Assembly: GCF_030407495.1 (NCBI RefSeq)
Contig: NZ_JASDDG010000015.1
Coordinates: forward strand, 1 to 64,000
DNA length: 64,000 bases
DNA from: Arthrobacter sp. APC 3897
GTDB lineage: Bacteria > Actinomycetota > Actinomycetes > Actinomycetales > Micrococcaceae
Reading direction: 5' to 3'
Positions 29,257 through 38,783 of this stretch are shown one piece after another (positions within the stretch are counted from its first letter, which is position 1; each line of letters opens with the position of its first letter). The position numbers were made by a program, and so were the translations under genes. Under the pieces are notes generated by a model. It was not told the DNA's origin. It saw nothing but the letters and a program-made list of their open reading frames with translations, and ran no database searches.

Positions 29257-30276
29257 ATGACCGACTACCCCCAGACCAGCCGCGAAATCCAGCTGGCATC
29301 ACGCCCCGAGGGCTGGCCCGCGGACGAGAACTTCAGGCTCGCCGAGGTGCCCGTGCCCAAGCTGGAAGACGGCCAGGTTCTGGTCCGGAACCTGTACATG
29401 TCCGTGGACCCCTACATGCGGGGCCGCATGAACGACGTCAAGTCCTACGTGCCGCCCTTCCAGATCGGAGCCCCGCTCGACGGCGGCGCCATCGGTGAAG
29501 TGGTGGAATCCCGTTCCGAGGGCCTCCAGCCCGGCGATAAGGTCCTCCACGCGCTGGGCTGGCGGGACTACGCCATCTTGGACGGCAAGCGGGCCCGCGT
29601 CATCGACACGGAGCTGGCTCCGGCAACGGCCTATCTGGGCGTGCTGGGCATGACCGGACTGACGGCCTATGCGGGCCTGACCAAGGTTGCCGAGTTCAAG
29701 GAGGGTGACGTTGTCTTCGTGTCCGGAGCTGCCGGCGCCGTCGGGTCCCTGGTTGGCCAGATCGCCAAGGCCATGGGAGCCAAGAAAGTCATCGGCAGTG
29801 CCGGCTCGGCCGAAAAGGTGCAGCGTCTGCTGGACCTGGGCTTCGACGAGGCCTTCAACTACCACGACGGCCCTGTCAAAGAATCACTGAAAAAGGCCGC
29901 GGGCGCAGACGGCATCGACGTGTACTTCGACAATGTGGGCGGCGAGCACCTCGAAGCTGCCATTTCGGTGCTGAACAAGTACGGCCGGATTGCCATGTGC
30001 GGTGCCATCTCCCAGTACAACGACACTGACACGCCCACCGGACCGCGCAACCTCGCCCTTGCCATCGGCAAGGAACTGACACTGCGAGGCTTCATCGTCG
30101 GAAGCTACAACCAGTACGCCGATGAATTCGCCGAACTGATGTCAGGGTGGCTGCGCGACGGTGCGGTCAGCTACGACGAGACCTTCGCGGAGGGCCTGGA
30201 AAACGCCCCGCAGGCGTTCATTGACCTGATGAAGGGCGCCAACAAGGGCAAGATGATCGTGACCCTGCAGAGCTGA
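29257..30276 (+). CDS. Zinc-independent NADP-dependent oxidoreductase (alkenal/one reductase, leukotriene B4 dehydrogenase-like)
   Basis: A 339-residue medium-chain dehydrogenase/reductase without zinc ligands. The pattern NFRLAEVPVPKLEDGQVLVRNLYMSVDPYMRGRM is characteristic of the YncB/PTGR group. The nucleotide site is SGAAGAVGSLVGQIAK, and YFDNVGGEHLEAAI and GAISQYN follow. Such enzymes reduce alpha,beta-unsaturated carbonyls or quinones with NADPH. ATG 29257 has AGGAAGG upstream. Placement directly after ohrR suggests it detoxifies lipid-peroxidation aldehydes; that link is inference. Confidence 0.88.
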   Translation: MTDYPQTSREIQLASRPEGWPADENFRLAEVPVPKLEDGQVLVRNLYMSVDPYMRGRMNDVKSYVPPFQIGAPLDGGAIGEVVESRSEGLQPGDKVLHALGWRDYAILDGKRARVIDTELAPATAYLGVLGMTGLTAYAGLTKVAEFKEGDVVFVSGAAGAVGSLVGQIAKAMGAKKVIGSAGSAEKVQRLLDLGFDEAFNYHDGPVKESLKKAAGADGIDVYFDNVGGEHLEAAISVLNKYGRIAMCGAISQYNDTDTPTGPRNLALAIGKELTLRGFIVGSYNQYADEFAELMSGWLRDGAVSYDETFAEGLENAPQAFIDLMKGANKGKMIVTLQS

Positions 30277-30304
30277 TCTGCCGGTCCGGCCGGACCCCGG
30301 TTAC

Positions 30305-30354
30305 AGCAGGGAAGGAGCGGAACCTTCGGGTTTCCGCTCCTTCCCTGCTTTTTG
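30305..30354 (+). terminator. Strong intrinsic terminator
   Basis: A perfect 18-bp stem (30305-30322 with 30332-30349), capped by a CC-TTCG-GG tetraloop, is followed by TTTTTGCTG. It ends the ohrR/oxidoreductase unit. Confidence 0.93.
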
Positions 30355-30447
30355 CTGTCTGCCTGGGCCCGGCAACCCGTGGTCCGGACGGCTGCCCGAT
30401 TCGGATTAATCTTGAAAACGGGGAATTCAGCTATGGAAAGGAGCCCT

Positions 30448-31728
30448 ATGACCGACGTTAGACCCGCCCGCGGCCGGAAGCCCGGACCGGCAACCATCGT
30501 TGCCGGTGCCATCCTGGGCCTCCTGGTCATAGCTGCAATGTTCTCCAGCGTTGCTGCCGGACTGGTGCTGCTGGCGTTCTGCGGCCTGCTTACCGGCCTG
30601 TATGTCCTCGTCACCGGCCGGCGCTCCTGGGCCCGGATCCCCGGCGGACGACGCGGGGGAGCCATCACGGTGGCCGCATCCGTCGTCACGCTGATCGTGG
30701 CCGCAACACTTGCGCCCGCCGCCGAGCTGGATGAGACGACGCCGATTGCTGAACCGGAACCTGTGTCATCGCCGTCGGCTACCGCCACCCCCGCCCCGGC
30801 CCAAACCCCTGAACCGACTGCTGAATCAGAACCGACTCCGGAGGCCACGTCTGAATCGAAGCCGGCTCCTGAGGCCACGGCCGAACCCGAACCGGCGGCC
30901 CCTGCACCTGCAGCGGCCGGCACCGCACTGGCCCAGCTGGACACCATCCCGATCAAGGGCCGGGCGCCGAAGACCGGCTATGACCGGGACCTGTTTGGGT
31001 CCGCATGGAAGGACGTTGACCGCAACGGCTGCGACCAGCGCAACGATATTCTCCGCCGCGACCTGGAATCGGTCAGCTTCAAGCCGGGGACGAACAATTG
31101 TGTTGCTGCCTCCGGCACCCTGCTGGACCCGTTCACGGGCACAGTGATCAGCTTTGTGCGCGGGGAGGGTACTTCCGCCGCCGTCCAGATCGACCATGTG
31201 GTGGCCCTCTCCGATGCCTGGCAGAAGGGCGCCCAGCAGATGACCCAAGACCGGCGTGAGGCATTCGCCAACGATCCGCTGAACCTTCTCGCCGTGGACG
31301 GCCCAACGAACAGTGCCAAGGGGGACGGTGACGCTGCCACGTGGCTGCCGCCGAATAAGGGATTCCGCTGCGAGTACGTGGCCCTGCAGACTGCTGTGAA
31401 AGCCAAATACGGACTATGGATGACGCAGGCAGAGTCAGATGCGATCCGGAGTGTCCTCACGTCCACGTGCCCTGACCAGCCGGTGCCTGCCGACGGCGGG
31501 GTCATCGTCGCCCCGGAACCTGCCCCGGCGGCGGAACAACTGCCCGTTGAAGCCCCCGCACCTGTCCCGGACCAAGCAGCTCCGGCAGCCCCCGCGGCAC
31601 CGGGAGATGTCTACTACAAGAACTGCGACGCCGTGAAGGCTGCCGGCGCGGCACCCATCCGGGCCGGTGACCCGGGGTGGCAGCCTAAGTTCGACCGTGA
31701 CGGCGACGGGATAGGCTGCGAGAACTAA
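30448..31728 (+). CDS. Membrane-tethered HNH-type (DUF1524) nuclease with C-terminal Excalibur domain
   Basis: About 426 residues. Three hydrophobic helices at roughly 13-35, 36-52 and 65-88 anchor it. A long Pro/Glu/Ala/Thr linker (about 95-155) follows. Then comes a DUF1524-like nuclease domain: GYDRDLFGSAWKDVDRNGCD, and IDHVVALSDAW with the His-Asp pair near residue 250, NDPLNLLAVDGPTNSAKGD, and KYGLWMT. Another Pro/Ala linker leads to an Excalibur calcium-binding motif (YYKNCDAVKAAG, then DRDGDGIGCEN). ATG 30448 is chosen for AAGGAG 5 nt upstream. Likely acts outside the membrane on DNA; that location is inferred from topology. Confidence 0.85.
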   Translation: MTDVRPARGRKPGPATIVAGAILGLLVIAAMFSSVAAGLVLLAFCGLLTGLYVLVTGRRSWARIPGGRRGGAITVAASVVTLIVAATLAPAAELDETTPIAEPEPVSSPSATATPAPAQTPEPTAESEPTPEATSESKPAPEATAEPEPAAPAPAAAGTALAQLDTIPIKGRAPKTGYDRDLFGSAWKDVDRNGCDQRNDILRRDLESVSFKPGTNNCVAASGTLLDPFTGTVISFVRGEGTSAAVQIDHVVALSDAWQKGAQQMTQDRREAFANDPLNLLAVDGPTNSAKGDGDAATWLPPNKGFRCEYVALQTAVKAKYGLWMTQAESDAIRSVLTSTCPDQPVPADGGVIVAPEPAPAAEQLPVEAPAPVPDQAAPAAPAAPGDVYYKNCDAVKAAGAAPIRAGDPGWQPKFDRDGDGIGCEN

Positions 31729-31735
31729 ACGGCGG

Positions 31736-32833
31736 TCAGCCGGCTGGGCGGCGTGCCCTGTGCTGCCGGACAGCCTCCTGTGCTGCTTCCACCAGCTGCA
31801 CGGCAGAGGCGTCCCAGGAGTACTGCGCCGCACGCCGCAGCCCGGCCTCGGAGACCTTCCGCCAGCGCTCCGGATCAGCCAGCGCGAGGACTGCATCGGC
31901 AAATGCCCCCTGGCTGTCCGGATCCACCAGCAGGGCCGCGCCGCCGGAGACCTCCCGGAAAATCGGAATATCGCTGGCCACCACCGGAGTTCCCGCTGCC
32001 ATCGCCTCGATCATCGGCAACCCGTAGCCCTCGGCCCGGGACAGAGTCACAAGAGCCGTGGCGGTGCGCAGCAGCTGTTCATATTCGCCGTCGGTGACCC
32101 CGTTGGAGAAAACGACGCTGGTGCCGGCGGGCACCAGCGCCTCAAGTTCCCGGCGCCGTTCCGGGGTGATCCGGCTCAGCAGGTGCAGCGTGTAACCGGG
32201 CAGGTGCTTCATGCCGCGGATCACGGTTTCCACATTCTTGTACGGCATGAAGGACCCCATGTAGAGCAGGGTCTTGTCCGGGGCCTGCGCAGGATCCCTG
32301 GCCACGGCACCCGGCTGGGGCGCGTTGCCGACGAGACGGACCGGACGCCGGGTGAGCCGGTGCTGCTGCATCAGTGCGCGCGTGGTGTCGCTGATGGTGG
32401 CGACGACGTCGGCCCGGTTCAGCAGCAGACGCTGGGGCCAGTACGCGAGGTGGTACAGCCGCCACAAACCCCGCACAGGCAGCGGCAGGAAACCGGGCGG
32501 CGTCGGATTGGAATAGTAGATCAGATCATGCAGGGTCAGGATCAGCGGATACTTTCGTCCCCAGCTGCCCATCGTCTGCATGGGGGAAACGACGACGTCG
32601 GGCCGGAACCGGTTGACGCGCAGGGCCACCAGGAGCTCGGCGGGGGACAGCGGACTGTTGATCTTCGCCCACGGGAGGTCCGGCAGCAGGGCCAGCTGGC
32701 GTTCATCAGAAATCAGCATCAGCACGGAGGCCTGCCGGGACACGGCCTCGATCAGGGACGCGCCGTACCGGCTGATCCCGTCATGCTGGCCGATGCGGGT
32801 GAAGCGGGCATCCACCGCTATGCGCAGGGTCAT
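31736..32833 (-). CDS. Family 4 glycosyltransferase
   Basis: A 365-residue GT-B fold transferase. RIAVDARFTRIGQHDGISRYG is the usual N-terminal start of this group, with LILTLHDLIYY in the acceptor half. The donor-binding half has LYMGSFMPYKNVETVIRG and the EX7E-type SRAEGYGLPMIEAMAAGTPVV. Soluble, no membrane segment. ATG 32833 overlaps the stop of the preceding hydrolase gene by 4 nt. The converging nuclease gene stops only 7 nt away, with no terminator between. Substrate unknown. Confidence 0.9.
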   Translation of the reverse strand: MTLRIAVDARFTRIGQHDGISRYGASLIEAVSRQASVLMLISDERQLALLPDLPWAKINSPLSPAELLVALRVNRFRPDVVVSPMQTMGSWGRKYPLILTLHDLIYYSNPTPPGFLPLPVRGLWRLYHLAYWPQRLLLNRADVVATISDTTRALMQQHRLTRRPVRLVGNAPQPGAVARDPAQAPDKTLLYMGSFMPYKNVETVIRGMKHLPGYTLHLLSRITPERRRELEALVPAGTSVVFSNGVTDGEYEQLLRTATALVTLSRAEGYGLPMIEAMAAGTPVVASDIPIFREVSGGAALLVDPDSQGAFADAVLALADPERWRKVSEAGLRRAAQYSWDASAVQLVEAAQEAVRQHRARRPAG

Positions 32834-33750
32834 GCGTGCCTCCGGCGCAGGAAGTCGGAAATCAGTCCTGCTGCTTCGCCCGGCGCTTCATAGTGCACCA
32901 AATGGCCAACCCCGGGAAGGACCTGCAGTTCGGCGTCGGGAATGAGTGCTGCCAGCCGCTGCTGTCCGGCGACGGAGCCCAGGTCATCCCGCTCCGCGGC
33001 AATCAGGAGCACAGGCATGGCCAGCTGCGCGGCGCTGTCCCTCACGGTGGTGGAAATCGATGCCCGGAAGGCGTCCAGCACCACATCACGGTTGGCGAAG
33101 GCACTGAAATAGGCGGCGTGCTGGCCATGGATCCAGTGCCGCAGCCCGCGGTCCCGGGTCTTGGCCATGAAGATGCTCATGCCCCGGACAATCACCGGGT
33201 GCTGCAGCAGGGCCATGCCCAGCGGCTCGGGCAGCCGGGCCGCCGCCAGGTAGTAGAGTTCGGCGGCCTTGCTGGTGATGGCCTTGGGGCCTTCCAAAGC
33301 AGGTTCGCAGATGGGATTGACCAGGATGAGTTCACTGAGCAGCTCCGGATGTTCGGCAGCCACCCGGGACGCAATGATGGAACCGAAGGAATGGCCCAGC
33401 ACAACGGTGTCCGGGCCCAGGCCAAGCGTGCGGGAGGTCAGTGCGGCAGCGGCAAAGCCCGCGTACGCCCCGACGTCGTGCTTTCCCGGAAGCGGTTGGC
33501 CGGAGCCGAAACCGGGCAGGTCGGGGACCAGGACGCGGTGCCGGGGCAGCGCCTCCACAATCCGGAGCAGGCCGTGATGGTCGCCGCGGAAGCCGTGCAC
33601 CATGAAGATCGGGGGGCCGGCGGGTTCACCCGGAACGGCCGGAAAGTCCCAGCAGCGCTGGAGCGTGCCGTCCACGGCAATCGTGCGGACATCCGCTTCG
33701 CGGGTCAGCGTGATGTCCGCCGTCCGTCTGTCCCGGGCCGCCGTGAGCAT
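32830..33750 (-). CDS. Alpha/beta hydrolase
   Basis: A 306-residue alpha/beta-fold hydrolase. The oxyanion segment is FMVHGFRGDHHG, the nucleophile elbow GHSFGS, the acid probably in AAERDDLGSV, and the histidine in GVGHLVHYEAPGE. ATG 33750 shares a base with the stop of the aldo-keto reductase (TAATG), and its own stop overlaps the glycosyltransferase start. The three genes are therefore translationally linked. Substrate cannot be told. Confidence 0.88.
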   Translation of the reverse strand: MLTAARDRRTADITLTREADVRTIAVDGTLQRCWDFPAVPGEPAGPPIFMVHGFRGDHHGLLRIVEALPRHRVLVPDLPGFGSGQPLPGKHDVGAYAGFAAAALTSRTLGLGPDTVVLGHSFGSIIASRVAAEHPELLSELILVNPICEPALEGPKAITSKAAELYYLAAARLPEPLGMALLQHPVIVRGMSIFMAKTRDRGLRHWIHGQHAAYFSAFANRDVVLDAFRASISTTVRDSAAQLAMPVLLIAAERDDLGSVAGQQRLAALIPDAELQVLPGVGHLVHYEAPGEAAGLISDFLRRRHA

Positions 33751-34586
33751 TAGTTCACCTGGTCCGGATGGGATCCGGAGCGCTGGTTCCGGTCCAGCCC
33801 GGCAATGGCGCTGCTTTGCTCCGGTGTCAGTTCGAACGAGAAAACATCCAGGTTCTCCTTGATGCGCTCTGCGGAGCTGGCCTTGGGAATGGCGATGCTG
33901 CCCTGTTCCACGTGCCAGCGGAGGATAACGCGGGCAGGGGAGACGCCCAGATCGGCGGCGATGGAGGTGATGACCGGGTCGGAGAGGACAGCACCGCGTC
34001 CCAGCGGGCTCCACGCGACCGTGCGGATGCCGTGCTCTCGGTGCAGATTGGTCAGCTCATGCTGCTGCAGCCACGGATGAAGCTCCACCTGGTTGACGGC
34101 AGGGACCACATCGGTGGCGTCCATCAGCTGCCGCAGGTGGTTGGGCTGGAAGTTTGACACTCCGATGGCACGCACCCGGCCGGACCGGTACAGCTCCTCC
34201 ATGGCGCGGTACGTGTCCACGAACAATCCCCGCTCGGGGCAGGGCCAGTGGATAAGGTAGAGATCAAGGACGTCCAGGTCCAAACGGGACATGGAGGCAT
34301 CGAAGGCCCGCAGTGTGGAGTCGTACCCCTGGTCGGTGTTCCAGACCTTTGTGGTGACAAATATCTCATCGCGGACAACGTTGCTGCCGGCGGTAAAGTC
34401 CCGCAGGGCCTTCCCGACGCCCTCCTCGTTCCCGTACAGGGCCGCGGTATCAACGTGGCGGTACCCGGCGCGGAGGGCTAGGGTGACCACATCCGCTGTG
34501 TCCGGGGCGGGTACCTTGTAGGTGCCGAAGCCGATCTGATCCATGCGGACGCCGTTGTTGAGGGTAAGTTTGGGTGCCGGTTCCAT
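33750..34586 (-). CDS. Aldo-keto reductase (2,5-diketo-gluconate reductase type)
   Basis: A 278-residue NADPH-dependent TIM-barrel reductase. GYRHVDTAALYGNEEGVGKAL carries the catalytic Asp and Tyr, TTKVWN the Lys, and YLIHWP the His. AIGVSNF and the C-terminal AIPKASSAERIKENLDVF bind NADP. ATG 34586 is used; the open frame extends far upstream but that part is outside the family. No Shine-Dalgarno precedes it, while TAGAGT lies 7 nt before the ATG. First gene of the aldo-keto reductase/hydrolase/glycosyltransferase operon. Confidence 0.92.
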   Translation of the reverse strand: MEPAPKLTLNNGVRMDQIGFGTYKVPAPDTADVVTLALRAGYRHVDTAALYGNEEGVGKALRDFTAGSNVVRDEIFVTTKVWNTDQGYDSTLRAFDASMSRLDLDVLDLYLIHWPCPERGLFVDTYRAMEELYRSGRVRAIGVSNFQPNHLRQLMDATDVVPAVNQVELHPWLQQHELTNLHREHGIRTVAWSPLGRGAVLSDPVITSIAADLGVSPARVILRWHVEQGSIAIPKASSAERIKENLDVFSFELTPEQSSAIAGLDRNQRSGSHPDQVN

Positions 34587-34593
34587 GCAAAAG

Positions 34594-34599
34594 ACTCTA
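34594..34599 (-). promoter_or_regulatory. -10 box of the aldo-keto reductase operon, leaderless-type spacing
   Basis: On the minus strand TAGAGT is separated by 7 nt from the ATG at 34586, the same hexamer and spacing as at metK. A TTCACC with about 19-nt spacing could be the -35. Confidence 0.55.
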
Positions 34600-34708
34600 C
34601 CGAGGATGACGGGCGGCGGGTGAATTAAGCCCGGTACCAAGACTCGGCGGAGACCCGGCATGGCACCTCTTCCAGCAGCCCCTTCCGTCAAATGCGGTTC
34701 AAAAGGGA

Positions 34709-34737
34709 TTGATTGCGTAGGGTAGTACGGAAATAAT
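34709..34737 (+). promoter_or_regulatory. Candidate glpFK promoter
   Basis: TTGATT (34709-34714), a 17-nt spacer and AATAAT (34732-34737) give a good sigma-70 match about 120 nt before glpF. Apart from this and the mini-ORF, 34600-34857 shows nothing recognisable. Confidence 0.55.
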
Positions 34738-34792
34738 TCGCAAAAACGAGGCAGCACCGCTGCCGGCCGTGGGTCCAACCGGGGAGGGAACC

Positions 34793-34822
34793 ATGGCAAA
34801 GTTGAGACAGACCAGCGGGTAA
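34793..34822 (+). CDS. Nine-codon leader mini-ORF upstream of glpF
   Basis: ATG 34793 is preceded by GGGGAGGG at ideal spacing and encodes MAKLRQTSG before TAA 34820-34822. It ends 35 nt before glpF. A small hairpin (TGGTT/AACCA, 34828-34841) lies between its stop and the glpF ribosome binding site. It could modulate glpF translation or be a spurious start. Confidence 0.4.
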   Translation: MAKLRQTSG

Positions 34823-34857
34823 TCGGCTGGTTCACTAACCAAGAGATGGAGAAGTCA

Positions 34858-35598
34858 ATGGTGACTCTCGGTGAGGTATTCCTCAGTGAGTTTGCTGGAA
34901 CAGCAGTCCTGATACTGCTCGGTTGCGGAGTGGTTGCAAACGTGGCCCTGCGCAAGACGAAGGGCAATGGCGGAGGGACCCTCATGGTCAACTTCGGCTG
35001 GGGCCTTGGCGTGTTTGCCGGTGTGTTTGTTGCCGTTCAGTCCGGCGCGCACCTGAACCCGGCGGTGACCTTTGGCCTGCTGTTCAACGGTTCGGATCTG
35101 GCCCCCGGCGTGGAAACCAGTTTTGCCTCCGTCATGGTTTACCTGGTGGCACAGCTCCTGGGTGCAATGCTGGGTGCTGTCCTGGCATGGCTGGCATACA
35201 AGAAGCAGTTCGACGACGAGCCCGACGCAGAGAACATCCTGGGCGTCTTCTCCACCGGTCCGACCATTCGGTCCTACGGCTGGAACGTTGTCACTGAAGT
35301 CATCGGCACCTTCGTTCTGGTATTCATCATCCTCGCCTTCGGCGGTACCCCGAATGAGCTGGGCCCGCTGGCTGTTGGCCTCCTGGTGGTTGCCATCGGC
35401 GCCTCCCTCGGCGGCCCCACCGGTTACGCCATCAACCCTGCCCGTGACCTGGGCCCCCGCATCGTCCACGCCCTGCTGCCCATTCCCAACAAGGGCAAGA
35501 GCGACTGGGCCTACTCCTGGGTGCCGGTTGTCGGCCCGATCATCGGCGGTTCGCTGGCCGGAATCGTCTTCAACGGCATTCCGATGCCCGTCGTCTAG
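34858..35598 (+). CDS. glpF: Glycerol facilitator / aquaglyceroporin
   Basis: A 246-residue channel of the MIP family with six transmembrane helices and two half-helices carrying the NPA boxes: HLNPAVTFG after the second helix and INPARDLGPR near the C-terminus. The Asp after the second NPA is typical of glycerol-conducting members. ATG 34858 is preferred because GGAG lies 6 nt upstream; ATG 34846 has no spacing for a ribosome binding site. Followed after 60 nt by glpK, so uptake and phosphorylation of glycerol are encoded together. Confidence 0.94.
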   Translation: MVTLGEVFLSEFAGTAVLILLGCGVVANVALRKTKGNGGGTLMVNFGWGLGVFAGVFVAVQSGAHLNPAVTFGLLFNGSDLAPGVETSFASVMVYLVAQLLGAMLGAVLAWLAYKKQFDDEPDAENILGVFSTGPTIRSYGWNVVTEVIGTFVLVFIILAFGGTPNELGPLAVGLLVVAIGASLGGPTGYAINPARDLGPRIVHALLPIPNKGKSDWAYSWVPVVGPIIGGSLAGIVFNGIPMPVV

Positions 35599-35658
35599 AA
35601 CGTTGACCGGGCGGATTTCTTCCGCCACCAAACTTCCCTCAGTAAAAAGGAGCGAATC

Positions 35659-37179
<1,521 letters not shown>

Positions 37180-37207
37180 CCACACCGCGCCTGTTTCAGC
37201 GGTAGGA

Positions 37208-37242
37208 CAAGGGCCCCGGCGGAATTTCCGCCGGGGCCCTTG
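37208..37242 (+). terminator. Hairpin terminator after glpK
   Basis: A perfect 15-bp stem (37208-37222 with 37228-37242) with loop AATTT lies 29 nt after the glpK stop; no T-run follows. Confidence 0.8.
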
Positions 37243-37287
37243 CCGTCCCCGCGACGAAGCCTGGCGGAGCCCCGCCGGGGCCGGTGT

Positions 37288-37317
37288 TTGACCCTTGCTG
37301 CCCCTTGTCGGTAGCGT
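37288..37317 (+). promoter_or_regulatory. Candidate promoter of the monooxygenase operon
   Basis: TTGACC (37288-37293), an 18-nt spacer and TAGCGT (37312-37317), about 45 nt before the monooxygenase start. Confidence 0.45.
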
Positions 37318-37361
37318 TCTGGCAGCATCAATGGTGATGCAGGTCACGAAAGCGGGAATGA

Positions 37362-38783
37362 GTGTTGGAACCACCTACGGCAGGACGCGGGGAATTGCCG
37401 GTCGCAGTCATCGGAGCAGGGCCCAGCGGACTGGCGGCCATGCGGGCCTTGTCCCGGCAGGGGCTGGAGTTTGTCGGCTTTGAACAGCACACCGATGTGG
37501 GCGGGCTCTGGAACATCGAGAATCCAGCCAGCACCGTGTATGAATCCGCCCATCTCATATCTTCAAGAACCACCACCGAGTTCGCTGAATATCCCATGCC
37601 TGCGGGCACTCCGGACTATCCGGGGCACCGGCACCTGCAGTCGTACTTCCGCGGGTACGCAGACCATTTCGGGCTTCGCGGTTCCATCCGGTTCGGGACT
37701 CAGGTCACCGCCGCCACGCAGGACGACGGCGGCTGGCAGTTGTCGTGGCGCAGTGCCGAGGGTGCGGGCAGCGGGAAGTTCAGTGCCTTGATCGTGGCCA
37801 CCGGCACGCTGCACACCCCGTTCGTGCCCGGGTTTCCGGGCACCTTTTCGGGTGAAATCCTGCACTCGGCGCACTACAAGAACCCCTCCGACCTGGCCGG
37901 CAGGCGCGTCCTGGTCGTGGGTGCGGGCAACAGCGGCTGCGACATCGCCGTGGACGCCGTGCACCATGCTGCGTCCGTGGACATCAGTGTGCGGCGCGGC
38001 TACTACTTCATCCCGAAGTACATTTTCGGCCGGCCCACCGACACGCTGAACCAGGGCCGCCCGCTGCCCCGTCCGCTGAAGCAGTTCATCGACAAGCGGC
38101 TGCTTCGGATGTTCACGGGCGACCCCCGCCGCTTTGGCTTCCCCGAACCGGGCTACCGGATCTACGAATCCCACCCTGTGGTCAACTCCCTGATCCTGCA
38201 CCATCTGGGTCACGGCGATCTCGAGGTGATGCCGGACATTTCCCGGCTCGACGGGCATACGGTGCACTTTCGCGACGGCAGCGCGCGCGAGTATGACCTG
38301 ATTCTGCTCTCCACCGGCTACGTCCTTTCCTATCCCTTCCTGAACCGGGCCGAGCTGGGCTGGAACGGCCCGTCGCCGTCGCTGTACCTGAACATGTTCA
38401 GCCGGCAGGCGGAAAACCTGATCGTCGTGGGCATGGTGGAAGCCTCCGGCCTGGGCTGGGAAGGCCGCTACAAGCAGGCAGAACTCGCAGCTGCCTATCT
38501 GGCCGCGCAGGTTAATGCACCGCAGCGCGCAGCCGGGTTCCGGCAGGCCATCGCCGGACCGTCCCCTGACATGACCGGCGGCTACAAGTACCTCGGCTTG
38601 GACCGGATGAGTTACTACGTCAACAAGGACGCGTACCGGGCGCAGATCGCCGCCCATCTCGCGTTGCTGCACCCAACGGTCCAGCCAGCGGTCCAGAGAG
38701 GCCAGCCAGGCCAGCCGACGGTCCAGCCAGTGGTTCAGTCTGCGGCCGCGACGCGGGGCGGGGCCGGCACCCATGCCCATTGA
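37362..38783 (+). CDS. Flavin-containing monooxygenase
   Basis: A 473-residue FAD/NADPH monooxygenase. The FAD loop is VAVIGAGPSGLAAMRAL and the NADPH loop VLVVGAGNSGCDIAVDAV. Between them FSGEILHSAHY fits the FMO fingerprint FxGxxxHxxxY exactly, rather than the Baeyer-Villiger form ending in W. LSTGYVLSYPFL is the late FATGY-like motif. The last 35 residues are a Gln/Pro/Val-rich tail from a degenerate repeat. GTG 37362 is used, with a weak GGGA upstream. Its end overlaps the BASS transporter gene by 11 nt. Substrate unknown. Confidence 0.9.
   Translation: MLEPPTAGRGELPVAVIGAGPSGLAAMRALSRQGLEFVGFEQHTDVGGLWNIENPASTVYESAHLISSRTTTEFAEYPMPAGTPDYPGHRHLQSYFRGYADHFGLRGSIRFGTQVTAATQDDGGWQLSWRSAEGAGSGKFSALIVATGTLHTPFVPGFPGTFSGEILHSAHYKNPSDLAGRRVLVVGAGNSGCDIAVDAVHHAASVDISVRRGYYFIPKYIFGRPTDTLNQGRPLPRPLKQFIDKRLLRMFTGDPRRFGFPEPGYRIYESHPVVNSLILHHLGHGDLEVMPDISRLDGHTVHFRDGSAREYDLILLSTGYVLSYPFLNRAELGWNGPSPSLYLNMFSRQAENLIVVGMVEASGLGWEGRYKQAELAAAYLAAQVNAPQRAAGFRQAIAGPSPDMTGGYKYLGLDRMSYYVNKDAYRAQIAAHLALLHPTVQPAVQRGQPGQPTVQPVVQSAAATRGGAGTHAH
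38676..38738 (+). repeat. Degenerate tandem repeat at the monooxygenase 3' end
   Basis: The unit GGTCCAGCCA recurs in exact or altered form, encoding QPAVQ, QPTVQ and QPVVQ-type segments just before the transporter start. Confidence 0.6.
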
